Source: Cheilinus undulatus (taxonomy: Eukaryota > Chordata > Actinopteri > Labriformes > Labridae). From it: a stretch of DNA of 64,000 nt. A program made the position numbers and the translations under genes. Positions 1 to 10,271 of the stretch are shown here, piece by piece. Every line of letters begins with the position of its first letter. The stretch's first letter is position 1. The DNA lies in assembly GCF_018320785.1 (NCBI RefSeq), contig NC_054878.1:47394061-47458060 (forward strand). Direction: 5' to 3'. The notes below the pieces were generated by a model, which saw only the letters and a program-made list of their open reading frames with translations, searched no databases and had not been told where the DNA came from.

Positions 1-209
1 GCTTTTAAATATTAGAAAAAATAGTTCACTTACAGTCACAGTGAATGACATTTAAAGATAATCTTATTTTTATTACACATTTACTCAACACTTCTGTCAA
101 AGACGAGTCGCTACATGTCTGAGAGAGCGGTTTTAACATGCTAACCAGCGTTTATTAAGTAGAAACCTGTAACTGAGCAGTAGTCATGGTTTTTATCTAA
201 TATTCTCAC

Positions 210-410
210 CTGAGTTCCTCCCAGCCGTAACACCTCTTCTAAACTGAACTCTTCTTCGTCTTTCTTGGCTTTGTCTTCACCTCCACCCGTGTCTGGATCT
301 TCATCCTCCTCTCCTCCGCTGTTTTCAGCCTCCATGTCGTTCTCTGCATACTGAAATGTCACTTTCTTAGCGCTTTTGGTCTTTTTACGGTGCTTGTTTT
401 TCGCTGCCAT
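210..410 (-). CDS. cebpz: CEBPZ (CCAAT/enhancer-binding protein zeta), coding exon 1, partial gene
   Basis: This exon encodes the first 67 residues and ends in phase 0 at a CAG|GTGAGA donor; positions 1-209 are the start of the next intron. The reading begins MAAKNKHRKKTKSAKKVTFQ, a lysine-rich basic start, followed by an acidic stretch rich in Glu, Asp and Gly (about residues 23-54) and then FSLEEVLRLGGTQ. That basic-acidic layout with a short FSLEEVLRLGG-like segment matches the N-terminus of vertebrate CEBPZ as I recall it. CEBPZ is a nuclear/nucleolar protein of the CBF/Mak21 family (yeast Noc1), linked to ribosome biogenesis and transcription. The Mak21 domain is outside the window. The identification is strengthened by the neighbours: CEBPZ, NDUFAF7 and PRKD3 are adjacent in other vertebrates with this same relative orientation. 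From exon 1 alone it would be only a fair call. Confidence 0.85.
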
Positions 411-1528
411 GCTTGCTACAGCATGAGGAGGAGATGTAACCCGGAAACGATGGTGACGTCATTACAGCGTTTCCGATTGCAATGAAAAAGACAAAATAAT
501 AATTTAATTTTCTTTATTTTTAATTTAGATCATACGGTGGCGTATTGCATTCACTTGAAAATAAAAAATCCTCCTGTTTTAAGACATAACTATCTCATAA
601 AAACAGGAAAATCAAAAATGAATAAATTCCTGTTTTTATGAGTTACTATCCCGTAATAACAAGAAATTCAAAAATCAATGAAAAATCCTGTTTTATGAGA
701 TGGTTACGTTGTAAAAACAGGATTTTTTTTTTTATTTTCAAGTGAATGCAATACGCCACCGTAAAGATCTCATATCGACTTTTCAATTACTTTAGTTCAA
801 AATCAATTCATAAAGTTACACATTTTAATCATTTATTTATTTAATATTCAGACTCATGCACTTTTTTCAAAAACAGATCAAAAGAATAAAAGAAATGAAA
901 ATTTTGCAAATTAGAGGAAAAAGAGAAAAGAGTAAGAAGTTCCAGACTAAAAGTACGTTCAGATTTATAACAACATTTACACGGTCGGGTTAATAGAAAT
1001 ATTTTACTTCATACACTTTGACAATTATTTCTTAAACTGAATATGGGTTTTATTATTTAACACGCCAAATGAGAGCTAAAAAACCGAAGCATTAGGAATC
1101 AGACTGGTTTTATATGAATTTTTAAAAACGAAAGCGGCAGTTTTATTGTGAAATGTTACCCGGAAGTCGTATTTACTCGACGCTCAACACCGTTTGCTTT
1201 AACTGTGAGATGCTTAACCGGTGCTCTGTTGCTTTAACCTTGCGTGATACATAGACTAGAATAGATGCATGTGTATTTTAATCACCTATACCTACAGCTA
1301 ATTAAAAACTTACAGCAGTTTCTTCCCGTTCATTCGCTTAAACGTACTTTCAGCTAAGGTGGCTAATGCTAACCAGTTAGCCACCATCCTGTTAGCAGAG
1401 AGACAGTGGATCAGACAGGAGGTCCATGTGGTTAAAGAGTTTGTTTTATTTACGGTGACACTTGTCTTACCGTTTAATGAAGATTTATAAAGAAACTCGC
1501 TTGTATATGTAAGGAAAATCCCCACAGA
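411..1528. promoter_or_regulatory. Divergent CEBPZ / NDUFAF7 intergenic region, probable shared or paired promoters
   Basis: The two start codons point away from each other about 1.1 kb apart. Next to CEBPZ there is a perfect palindromic CRE (TGACGTCA, 454-461) and an ETS-like CCGGAA (441-446). Nearer NDUFAF7 there is CCGGAAGT (1160-1167), the core bound by GABP/ETS factors at many nuclear genes for mitochondrial proteins. I see no TATA box well placed for either gene. The middle of the interval holds a MITE (533-763), so the two promoters may originally have been closer. Promoter activity is inferred from position and motifs only. Confidence 0.5.
533..763. mobile_element. MITE with about 38-bp terminal inverted repeats
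   Basis: The left end (TACGGTGGCGTATTGCATTC at 533) is repeated in inverse at the right end, which finishes CGCCACCGTA at 763. The arms match for nearly 40 bases and differ mainly in the length of a T/A run. The 155-base interior is A/T-rich with several imperfect copies of a CCTGTTTT/AAAACAGG motif, so the whole element can fold into a long hairpin. It has no coding capacity. A target-site duplication is not clear, so I do not assign a superfamily. Confidence 0.8.
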
Positions 1529-1604
1529 ATGAGGGCCTTTTTTAGTGCTAAAACTCAGCAGTTAATCAGCAGAGTCTTCATTCATCCTGTCAGTCCAGCA
1601 GCAG
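1529..1604 (+). CDS. ndufaf7: NDUFAF7 coding exon 1 (targeting peptide)
   Basis: It encodes the first 25 residues plus one base, beginning [10 protein letters not shown], and ends at GCAG|GTAAGT in phase 1. This is the first ATG after the GABP-like site, and it opens directly into a basic presequence that joins in frame to exon 2, which is why this start was chosen. Confidence 0.85.
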
Positions 1605-4600
1605 GTAAGTTCACTGACTCTCATTGAGATTTTGATTTACATAATTTACTTCAGATTCCTCCTGTCAGGTATGTTTAACCGTGCACAACAAACTTAGAAG
1701 AATACATCAAAGAGTTTCCAAGTTACATAAGCTACTTCATACTTGAAAACATCACATTTTAAGTATTTTTTCAGTGATCTTACTGATATTTTACTTAGTT
1801 TAACTATTACTTTGCATAAAATGTGATCAGCGTTAGTCCGTAATAGATTTATCTTTAGTTATTGAACCATCACAGTATTATAGGTCACGAGATGAACCCA
1901 TACAACACAACTCACAGTTAGATTTAAGATTCTTTATCAAAACATTAAATCAGATTACAAGTCATGTTTGCTGAAGCAAGCCAGTCTGAATTTAACTGAC
2001 TGTGGTCAAATATCTTAGATCAGTATTTAAACAGAAAATACTGCTACTAATATCGAAGGAGTACTAAATATTAAGGTACTCTAAAGTTTCCAGAATTTTA
2101 AACTTAGACACAAGCTGAGGGAATTCCACAAAAACATCAGCAATATTGTTTTCAATGTTTTTGTGCTATTCAGTGTTTTTGCAATATTCCTGCATTTTTA
2201 TGTATTTATTCCCCTTTTTTGCATCTGTCTTATGAATTAGATTTTCTTCTTTGAAAGTTTTGGTACTTTTACATACTATTGATCATTAAATGAATTGAAA
2301 TAGTGTAATTTTAGAGAGTATTATCTAGTGCTGGCCTTGGCTTTCATCAAAGTTTTGATTTTAATCACAATTTTGGCATCATCATAAAAACAAGATAATG
2401 AGGATTTAACAATTACATGTCATGTTACACTTGCTTTATCCACAGGTTTTTATCATGTTATAAATGTTTCAGTGTTTGTTGTAACACTTTGCCATTGAAG
2501 TAATTCACCTGTGTATTCTTTGTTATAATATATTATTATTCATGTTTATTTTTCAGTCATTTATGGCTTATTTTTCAGTCTTTCAGTGTTAAAGTCCCAT
2601 AAATGCATGTGATGCAGATGTTGTAAAGTCAGTGAGTTATTGTGTTTAATGGTTGTGATCTTAATACCTGTCAAAAGAATTCTGATTTCTGCCATAATCT
2701 TCTGGTCCTACTGTCATCAGTGGTCGTTCTTGATCTGTTTTTGTTTCTAACAACCCTGTTATGTTTGTGTTTGACAGTAGGATGGCGAGCAGCTCAGTCA
2801 AGATTCTTCTGCAGTGCTCCAACAGGTGAGGAAAAGCCCCGCCCCTCCATGCTGAGACACCTGACCTCCAAAATAAAAGCCACAGGTCCGATTACAGTGG
2901 CTGAGTACATGAGAGAGGTGCTCACCAACCCTGTGACGGTAGGCTATGAGTCTGACAGTTCTGCTATCAAAATAAATACCACTTATATATATATATATGT
3001 ATACACAATTTATGTCAACATCTTATTTATATGTGATGCACTTTGAAATGTTTAAACCTAATTCTGCTCATGTTTTTAATACAGACTGATCTGATTTGTC
3101 TAAACAGGGCTATTATGTGAGGAACAACATGCTGGGACCTGAAGGAGATTTCATCACATCACCAGAAATCAGTCAGATTTTTGGAGAGGTGAGACCAGAA
3201 AATCTCGGATTAAATAAGAAACCCAAACACTCTCAGATACACAGATTTAGTTTAAGAATTATTCTAATGTCAGGTGTTTTAGGCTGCCATCCTGTCCTGC
3301 TGTATGTGGCTGAATATTGAGTATTTGAACATTTATTTTTTCCTCTCTATCAGCTGATCGGCGTGTGGATCATCAGTGAGTGGATGGGAGCCGGCCAACC
3401 CAAACAGCTTCAGCTGGTCGAGCTCGGACCAGGGAAAGGATCTCTGGCCAGTGACGTCCTCAGAGTACGAACTTCCTGTAGAAAAACAGCCTCTTCACAC
3501 CAGAATGTTTTAAATCTGTTAAAGTCTGAAGAAATCGTTTTTAACACATTTTAAAGGTTAGAAATCTGAAGTTTTATGTGGTCAGGGACTTTCTGGAGGC
3601 TTGACTATTAGGAAAACAGTCTTAAATAGTAAAAAAAAAAAAAAAACAATAGTGGAATACAATCCAAAAAATAGTACAAAAAATAATCTGAAAAAGTTCA
3701 ACTAATCATTCAAATAAATAGCTTACAATTCAGTAAAAGGTCTGAAATAATCCAACAAAAATTGAGAAATTGTTCAATCAATATTACCAAAAAATAGAAA
3801 TGAATCCTAAAAATAGTCTGGCAAATAATCCAAAAGATTGATAAAACAAAGATCTTAAGACTGACCATCAAATAGTTTCAAAATAGTACTAAACAGTCCA
3901 AGAAATAATCCCATAATTCTAGAAAGCAGTCCAACAAAAAGTCATCAAAATGTCTGACTTACACTATATTGCCAAAAGTATTCACTCACCCATCTAGATA
4001 ATGTAAATCAGGTGTTCCAGTCACTTCCATGTCCACAGGTGTATAAAATCATCACCTAGGCATGCAGACTGTTTCTACAAACATTAGTGAAAGAATGGCT
4101 CGCTCTCAGGAGCTCAGTGAATTCCAGCGTGGTACTGTGATAGGATGCCACCTGTGCAACAAGTCCAGTGGTGAAATTTCCTGGCTCCTAAATATTCCAC
4201 AGTCAACTGTCAGTGGTATTAGAACAAAGTGGAAGCCACTGGGAACCACAGCAACTCAGCCACCAAGTGGTAGGCCACGTAAAATGATGGAGCGGGTTCA
4301 GCGGATGCTGAGGCGCATAGTGTGCAGAGGTGGCCAACTTTCTGCAGAGTCAATGGCTACAGACCTCCAAACTTCATGTGGCCTTCAGATTAGCTCAAGA
4401 ACAGTGGTAGAGAGCTTCATGAATGGGTTTCCATGGCCGAGCAGCTGCATCCAAGCCATACATCACCAAGTGCAATGCAAAACATGGGATGCAGTGGTGT
4501 AAAGCACGCCGCCACTGGATTCTAGAACAGTGGAGACGTGATCTCTGACGAATCACGCTTCTCCATCTGGCAACCTGATCGACGAGTCTGGGTTTGGCGG

Positions 4601-7600
4601 TTGCCAGGAGAACGGTTCTTGTCTGACTGCATTGTGCCAAGTGTAAAGTTTGGTGGAGGGGGGATTATGGTGTGGGCTTGTTTTTCAGGAGCTGGGCTTG
4701 GCCCCTTAGTTCCAGTCAAAGGAACTCTGAATGCTTCAGCATACCAAGAGATTCTGGACAATTCCATGCTCCCAACTTTGTGGGAACAGTTTGGGGATGG
4801 CCCCTTCCTGTTCCAACATGACTGTGCACCAGTGCACAAAGCAAGGTCCATAAAGACATGGATGAGAGAGTTTGGTGTGGATCAACTTGACTGGCCTGCA
4901 CAGAGTCCTGACCTCAACCCCATAGAACACCTTTGGGATGAATTAGAGCAGAGACTGAGAGCGAGGCCTTCTCGTCCAACATCAGTGTGGTCAAAAATTC
5001 CCATAAACACACTCCTAAACCTTGTGGAAAGCCTTCCCAGAAGAGTTGATGCTGTTATAGCTGCAAAGGGTGGACCGATGTCATATTTAACCATATGGAC
5101 TAAGAATGGGATGTCACTTAAGTTCATATGCGAGTCAAGGCAGGTAAGTGAATACTTTTGGCATTATAGTGTATCTGAGATAGTCTGATGTAGTCCAAGA
5201 AATGGTCCAGAAAAGTGCATCAAAAGGTCTGAAATAGTCCCCAAAATACAACAAAATTATCCAACAAGTACTAACAGAAATGTCCAAGAAATTTTCCAGA
5301 AAATGATCTGATAGCTGAAAAAAATGTGTGAAATTGTTGGACAAATGATACAAAAAATCAGCTCAAAATGGTCCTAAAATAGTCCAACAAAACATCCAAC
5401 TAATAGATCAAAACAGTCCAACAGCAGGTCTGACAGTGCATCACATAGTCCAAAGAGTTGTCAACAGCTAATCCAACGAAAAAGACCAAAAAATAAGCTT
5501 AAATAATCCAACAAGATGACCAAATTGTCTAACAAATGTTCCTAAAACGTGTCCAGCAATCAGTCATATTAGACCAACGGAAAGTCTTGGATGGTTATTT
5601 CCATTCTTTGTGCTAAGCTAAGCTAACAGCCTTCTGGAATGACTTCATATTTACTGCACAAACAATAAACAGGTGATTTTATTGGCTAAATGGCTGAAAA
5701 AGTGAAAACTAGTGTACCCAATAATGGCAGGCTACTCATTCAGAGAAAACTAACATGGTGTCGGCCTGTATAATGAAGTAGTAAAGGTATTCTCTGCTCA
5801 GGTGTCTGTTGTTTTGTTCATCTCCAGGTGTTCAGTCAGCTCCAGCCCGTTCTCAGAGAGGCCTCTGTGTCCGTCCACCTGGTGGAGGTGAGTCCGGCTC
5901 TGAGTCTTATTCAGGCCCAGAGTCTGACTGGGAATCAGAGCCAGGAGGCGGACACAGAGGATGAGCCGGTGTACCGCCTTGGGGAGACTGCTGCTGGGCT
6001 GCCGGTGAGGTGGTACCACCGTCTGGATGATGTTCCTGCAGGTAGGTGCCAATAGAACCAGGAGGAGAGGGAAAAGGGTTAAAATGTCACATTGTCGTCA
6101 TCTTAGAGCCGGTTTCTCTCCTCTTATCTCAGGTTTCAGCATCTTTCTTGCTCATGAATTCTTCGATGCTCTGCCCATCCACAAATTTCAGGTAAGAGCC
6201 AGCACGATGCCTTAAATTAATATACATTTAATTTGTTGCATTAATTTCTTGAACTCATTTTCTCCGGGGTCCGGTGTCCTGCAGTTCTAATCTCATCCAT
6301 GCCATTACAGTACTCTGCCACTAGATGGTGCTAGAGTTTAACTTAAAAAAAGCCCAATCACTCCTTCAAGATATCCAAAACATGATAAAGAGTTCAGCAG
6401 TGATTAAAGACTGTGGATGTATTACTTAGGGGGAATTTCTGCTATTTTGACTCTGACCTTAAATTTTGTGGTCCAAACTTTTACATTTTATCCGATTCTG
6501 ACATCTGTCCAGCAGATTTCTGTATCAGGTATGTGCATTTTCTTGTGAAATTGGATATAAAAGGATGACATTTCACTGATCTTTGTTGTCTCACCTAGAG
6601 TAAAATTATCAGTTTTTGATATTTCTGTCCAGGTTTTTAACATTTTAGACATTTATATGAAAGGAGAAACCTCCAGTCAGGATGAATATCTCATCACCTG
6701 CTCCTTTATTATTCATACATATCTCTGTGGTGTTTCTAACTCCTGCAGCGCCCTCATAGAGCAGCTCTCTGTTTAGTACACAGCAGCCTGACTGTCTGAG
6801 TTTGTGTGTTTTCGTTTTTGGTAGAGGACGGAGAAAGGCTGGAGGGAGGTGCTGGTCGACATTGACCCTCAGAAACCGGAGCAGCTGAGGTTCGTCTTGG
6901 CTCTGGCTGCCACTCTGGCCTCGTCCACGCTCCTACAGGTGAACTGTGAAGTTTCAACACTCTCCTTAGAAAACAGCTTTGAATGAAACATACTGTTAGG
7001 TTTGAGTATTTTAAACAGCATTAGAGAAATACTAAAAACAAAGAAACAGGAGGAGGATAAAGGGGTTTGATGCCACATGGAAACACTTCTAAGAGCTGGA
7101 GAATAATTCAAACCTTAAAGTAATGAAATCAAGTCAGAGCTTTGATCTCTCAACCACTGAGGAAATTAACTCTTCAGATAAGCTCTTGGAGGTTTGTTTT
7201 ACAGCCTCCATCTGGTTTTTACTGCCAACGTTAAAAGCAGACAGCTACGTATACGATTATACAGACTCTCAGACTCTCTAACTCCGACTCTTTAACTCAG
7301 TCTCTCTAACTCTGACTCTCTAACTCTGACTCTCTAACTCTGACTCTCTAACTCTGACTTTTTAACTCAGTTTCTCTAACAAAGTCTCTCTAACTCTGAC
7401 TCTCTCACTCTGACTCTCTAACTCTGACTCTCTAACTCTGACTTTTTAACTCAGTTTCTCTAACAAAGTCTCTCTCACTCTGACTCTCTAACTCTGACTC
7501 TCTAACTCTGACTTTTTAACTCAGTTTCTCTAACTCAGTCTCTCTAACTGTGACTCTCTCACTTGGATTCCTTAACTCTGACTCTCTCACTCTGACTCTC

Positions 7601-10271
7601 TCAGTCTGACTCTCTAACTCTGACTCTGACTCTCTAACTCTGACTCTCTAATTCCCACTTTCTAACTCTGACTCTTACTCTGACTCTCTAACTCTGACTC
7701 TCTAATTCCCACTTTCTAACTCTGACTCTTACTCTGACTCTCTCACTCTGACTCTCTAACTCTGACTCTTTAACTCAGACGTTCTAACTCTGACTCTTAC
7801 TCAGACTCTTAAACTCTGACTCTCTAACTCAGACTCTCTAACTCAGACTCTCTAACTCTGACTCTCTAACTCTGACTCTCTAACTCTGACTCTCTAACTC
7901 TGACTCTCTAACTCTGACTCTTTAACTCAGACTCTCTTACTCTGACTCTTTAACTCAGACTCTTAAACTCAGACTCTCTTACTCTGACTCTCTGTCTCTG
8001 ACTCTCTCACCTGGACTGAGAGCAAGTGCATTGTGTTGCATTAATTACGTACAAAACACAGCACCTCGTGCCACACAGCGCATCGTCTTAGCTAACACCA
8101 TGGGTCTATATGGATACATGAGAGATTTAACCAAGCATCGCTGCAGAGAATTTACCTCTGAGGAAATTTTAAATTAATCGAGGAATTGATTCATCCCCGG
8201 ATTAAAGCCTGATTTTACAGGATTTAACTGCTTTGTCTTTGTAACTCTGTTTTAAAAGGCACTCTATAAAATAAAGCTTATTATTATTATTTTTAAACTG
8301 TGAAATAAGATGTTTAGTAGCTGTTTGACTGGAGTGATCAGTATGAAGATGAGAAAGAATCAACGGGAGTGGAGGAGGTCATAGTGAGGCTGAAAAACTA
8401 AAAAAATCTATCTACAGATGATTATAATGAAGGGTGTTCATCAGGCAGGTGAGAGGCGGAATCACGTGGAGGTGTGCGCAGAAGGCGGAGCCATCGTCCA
8501 GCAGCTGGCTCGGAGGATCACAGAGGACGGCGGGGCGGCGCTGATCGCTGACTACGGACACGATGGAACCAAAACGGACACGTTCAGAGTGAGAATGAAG
8601 CTTTACACTGAGACAGATTTACCAGATTTATCAACTTCAGATAACTCTAGTGAAAACTGAAGACTCTAATAAGGCCAAGACACTCAGTATTTTGTAATCT
8701 GCTGGTGTTTAATCAGTAAAAAGAGTAGAAAAACTCAAATACAGTATGTCAACATTTCAGTGCTCTTCATAAGGACAGAATGTGCCTTTAGATCTTTAAA
8801 TATGGGTGTATTAAGTGGTTCTGAACATTTTGTCCGTTCCTCTCCTCAGTTTTATTTGAAGGAAACAGATGTAGGAAACATGAGCCCATCTGCTGCAGAC
8901 GGAGAGGAAACCAGGGTCGACTCCTCTTCCCTGACTCCTCCTCCTCTTTTAAACTCTTTTTATTTTCACCTTAATATCTCTCATTAAGTCATTTAATCCT
9001 CAGAGTAAAAACACATTAAAAAGTGAACACTCAAGTTTCACCAATACGTGTTTATTTCCTCCAGAATCTGCATTTTGACTGATTCATTGTAAAGACTTAA
9101 AGGTTATGTAGTTTGTCTCCATTATGTAATCATGCTTTAACCACATAGTCAGAGTTCTTACTACTGTAAGTGAAGGTTTCATTGATCAGAGATGGAGGTG
9201 ATCAGCTGACTTTAAACGTCTTTATGAAAAGATAAATAAATAAATCTGTCTGAGATTGACCCGGCTGATTGTCATGTGTCAGGGTTTTAAAGGTCACCAG
9301 CTCCATGACGTCCTGTCCTCCCCCGGTTCAGCCGACCTCACTGCTGACGTGGACTTCAGCTACCTGCGGAGGATGGCGGGAGGGGGCGTGGCCTGTCTGG
9401 GACCCATCAGTCAGAGGGCGTTCCTGAAAAACATGGGCATCGACTCACGAATGCAGGTGAGAGGACAGTCTGATAGAAATAAATAAACCTGGAACAAAAA
9501 GAAAACTAATCATGACCCTACATTAGTGTTTGGTAGATTATTTCTTTGCATCAATGCTTCTTGTTCAGAAATCTTCTGCTGTTGTAAAGTCTGGTTATTT
9601 CACTTTAAATGGTGACAGATTTGTGAGGAACATGCATTTGAGGGATGACCAGCAGAGCTGAGGATGTGGGTAACCCGTGGACACTTTAGGCCACTGCTCT
9701 ATTCCTGACACCACCAGCCACGCCCAAAGAGAACAGGTGTTTTGTCCATCTCAGCTGCCGTCGTAGCAGCTCTGAGAGTACAGGAAAAGAAATTTAGCCC
9801 CACTTTTTGTTCGAGGACGCAGCTGCTGGTGGAGTACCCCTGCTCCTAGTGTTTTCTCACTTACCCAGTAAGGTGGGGAGACAAGCCCTGAGCAAGCTTC
9901 CAGCTCTGGTATCAAGCGCCCCACCCATCAGTGGCTGGTGGGGAGTTTAACTGTCGGCGTGCTGCTGTTGGTGTCGGTTAGGCACAGGTGTGTTTTGGTC
10001 TTTACTCTAGAGGGGTTTTATGTAACTTCCGTGTGATTCTCTGCAGGTTCTTCTGAGGAACTGCAGAGAGGCGTCCACCAGGCAGCAGCTGATCAGCAGC
10101 TACGACATGCTGACAAACCCGGCCAGGATGGGCGAGCGCTTCCACTTCTTCAGCCTGCTGCACCCCAGCCGACTGGAGAAACCCAAGAGACCGGAGGGGC
10201 TGAAGCTGGAGAAGAAGCCGAGCCCGGCACCGCTGCCCGTGGCTGGATTTACTGAGCTGAGCTTCTCCTGA
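1529..10271 (+). CDS. ndufaf7: NDUFAF7, mitochondrial complex I assembly arginine methyltransferase (ten coding exons)
   Basis: Join of 1529-1604, 2778-2938, 3108-3188, 3354-3464, 5828-6041, 6133-6191, 6825-6938, 8445-8588, 9283-9456 and 10047-10271. This gives 452 aa, against 441 in human as I recall it. All introns are GT-AG and all phases agree. The protein is the mitochondrial S-adenosylmethionine-dependent methyltransferase that symmetrically dimethylates an arginine of NDUFS2 early in complex I assembly. The N-terminus (about residues 1-40) is basic and hydroxylated with few acids, as expected of a matrix targeting sequence. The core then follows the family closely: [35 protein letters not shown], the SAM-binding VELGPGKG in exon 4, [37 protein letters not shown], and [16 protein letters not shown]. 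No frameshift or missing motif is seen. The gene is diverged from CEBPZ and converges on PRKD3. I found no convincing AATAAA just after the stop. Confidence 0.96.
1605..2777 (+). other. NDUFAF7 intron 1, no recognisable element
   Basis: A/T-rich sequence. I see no gene, no clear terminal inverted repeat and no recognisable transposon piece. Confidence 0.5.
2778..2938 (+). CDS. ndufaf7: NDUFAF7 coding exon 2
   Basis: It carries the end of the presequence and the start of the mature domain ([20 protein letters not shown], then [10 protein letters not shown]). The acceptor reads ACAGTAG, a NAGNAG-type tandem site, so the exon may begin at 2778 or 2781 with one residue added or lost and no frame change. 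The donor is ACG|GTAGGC in phase 0. Confidence 0.93.
3108..3188 (+). CDS. ndufaf7: NDUFAF7 coding exon 3
   Basis: An 81-base exon of exactly 27 codons, phase 0 at both ends. It encodes [15 protein letters not shown] followed by [12 protein letters not shown], one of the most conserved stretches of the family. Confidence 0.97.
3354..3464 (+). CDS. ndufaf7: NDUFAF7 coding exon 4 (SAM-binding motif)
   Basis: Thirty-seven codons, phase 0 at both ends. It contains [19 protein letters not shown], the glycine-rich loop that binds S-adenosylmethionine. The following intron (3465-5827) is enlarged by a degenerate repeat and a Tc1-like insertion. Confidence 0.97.
3610..5590. repeat. Degenerate AATAGTCCAACAAA-type array in NDUFAF7 intron 4, split by a Tc1-like element
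   Basis: From 3610 to 3961 and again from 5172 to about 5590 the sequence is a loose, diverged repetition of units such as AATAGTCCAACAAA, with many variants (AGTCTGGC, GGTCTGAAATAAT). The two halves share the same composition and orientation, so they were one array before the insertion at 3962-5171. Unit length drifts around 12-25 bases and no unit is exact. It looks like an old minisatellite. Confidence 0.65.
3962..5171 (+). mobile_element. Tc1-like DNA transposon, near full length, inactive
   Basis: The ends are inverted repeats (CACTATATTGCCAAAAGTAT at the left, matched in inverse at the right end) flanked on each side by TA (3960-3961 and 5172-5173), the Tc1/mariner target duplication. 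Inside, the plus strand encodes a transposase in two frames. From 4095 [20 protein letters not shown] leads into the helix-turn-helix region. From 4538 follow DESRFSIW, then FQHDCAPVH, then [16 protein letters not shown], which supply the two Asp and the Glu of the DDE triad. A frame change lies between about 4430 and 4540, so it is not functional. It sits in NDUFAF7 intron 4 in the gene's own orientation. Confidence 0.93.
5828..6041 (+). CDS. ndufaf7: NDUFAF7 coding exon 5
   Basis: It encodes [20 protein letters not shown] and runs through [13 protein letters not shown] to [11 protein letters not shown], ending in phase 1 at CAG|GTAGGT. The segment [20 protein letters not shown] corresponds to a variable loop in the family and is a little acidic here. 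Confidence 0.96.
6133..6191 (+). CDS. ndufaf7: NDUFAF7 coding exon 6
   Basis: A 59-base exon that restores phase 0. It encodes [20 protein letters not shown], a highly conserved methyltransferase segment (LAHEFFD). The donor is CAG|GTAAGA. Confidence 0.96.
6825..6938 (+). CDS. ndufaf7: NDUFAF7 coding exon 7
   Basis: Thirty-eight codons, phase 0 at both ends, including [12 protein letters not shown] and [18 protein letters not shown]. The next intron contains a long CTCTAACTCTGA minisatellite. Confidence 0.95.
7255..8012 (+). repeat. Minisatellite of CTCTAACTCTGA units in NDUFAF7 intron 7
   Basis: About 750 bases of a 12-base unit, CTCTAACTCTGA, with variants (CTTTAACTCAGA, CTCTCACTCTGA, CTAATTCCCACTTT). 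Longer blocks recur, for example ATTCCCACTTTCTAACTCTG at about 7650 and again at about 7705, showing duplication of multi-unit blocks. It is strongly strand-biased (CT-rich on plus). Confidence 0.92.
8222..8292 (+). repeat. Short LINE 3'-end relic
   Basis: The sequence ends AAGGCACTCTATAAAATAAA followed by GCTTATTATTATTATT. This resembles the 3' tails of fish L2/CR1-group LINEs, in which a GGTGCTATATAAATAAAG-like motif precedes a short tandem tail. Only the last 70 bases or so are recognisable. Confidence 0.5.
8445..8588 (+). CDS. ndufaf7: NDUFAF7 coding exon 8
   Basis: Forty-eight codons. I chose the acceptor CATCAG|GCAGGT because it gives [14 protein letters not shown], the same length as the human segment. 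An upstream acceptor CTACAG at 8417 is also in frame but would insert about nine extra residues. The exon ends [20 protein letters not shown]. Confidence 0.9.
8589..10046 (+). other. NDUFAF7 introns 8 and 9, mostly unrecognised
   Basis: Apart from exon 9 there is no gene. Positions 9640-9990 are more G/C-rich than the surrounding intron and could be an old repeat or a conserved element; I do not recognise the sequence. Confidence 0.4.
9283..9456 (+). CDS. ndufaf7: NDUFAF7 coding exon 9
   Basis: Fifty-eight codons, phase 0 at both ends, with [38 protein letters not shown] and [12 protein letters not shown]. It is the most conserved exon after exon 3. Confidence 0.97.
10047..10271 (+). CDS. 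ndufaf7: NDUFAF7 coding exon 10 and stop
   Basis: It encodes the last 74 residues and TGA. The reading passes through [20 protein letters not shown] and [11 protein letters not shown], then a lysine/proline-rich variable tail, and ends [10 protein letters not shown], close to the vertebrate C-terminus (AGFSELAW-like). Confidence 0.95.
   Translation, partial: VLLRNCREASTRQQLISSYDMLTNPARMGERFHFFSLLHPSRLEKPKRPEGLKLEKKPSPAPLPVAGFTELSFS

Noticed and set aside
1310..1525. Minus-strand 71-codon frame upstream of NDUFAF7
   Set aside because: It overlaps the NDUFAF7 promoter, has no homology I recognise and includes a common fish GCTAACCAGTTAGC motif.
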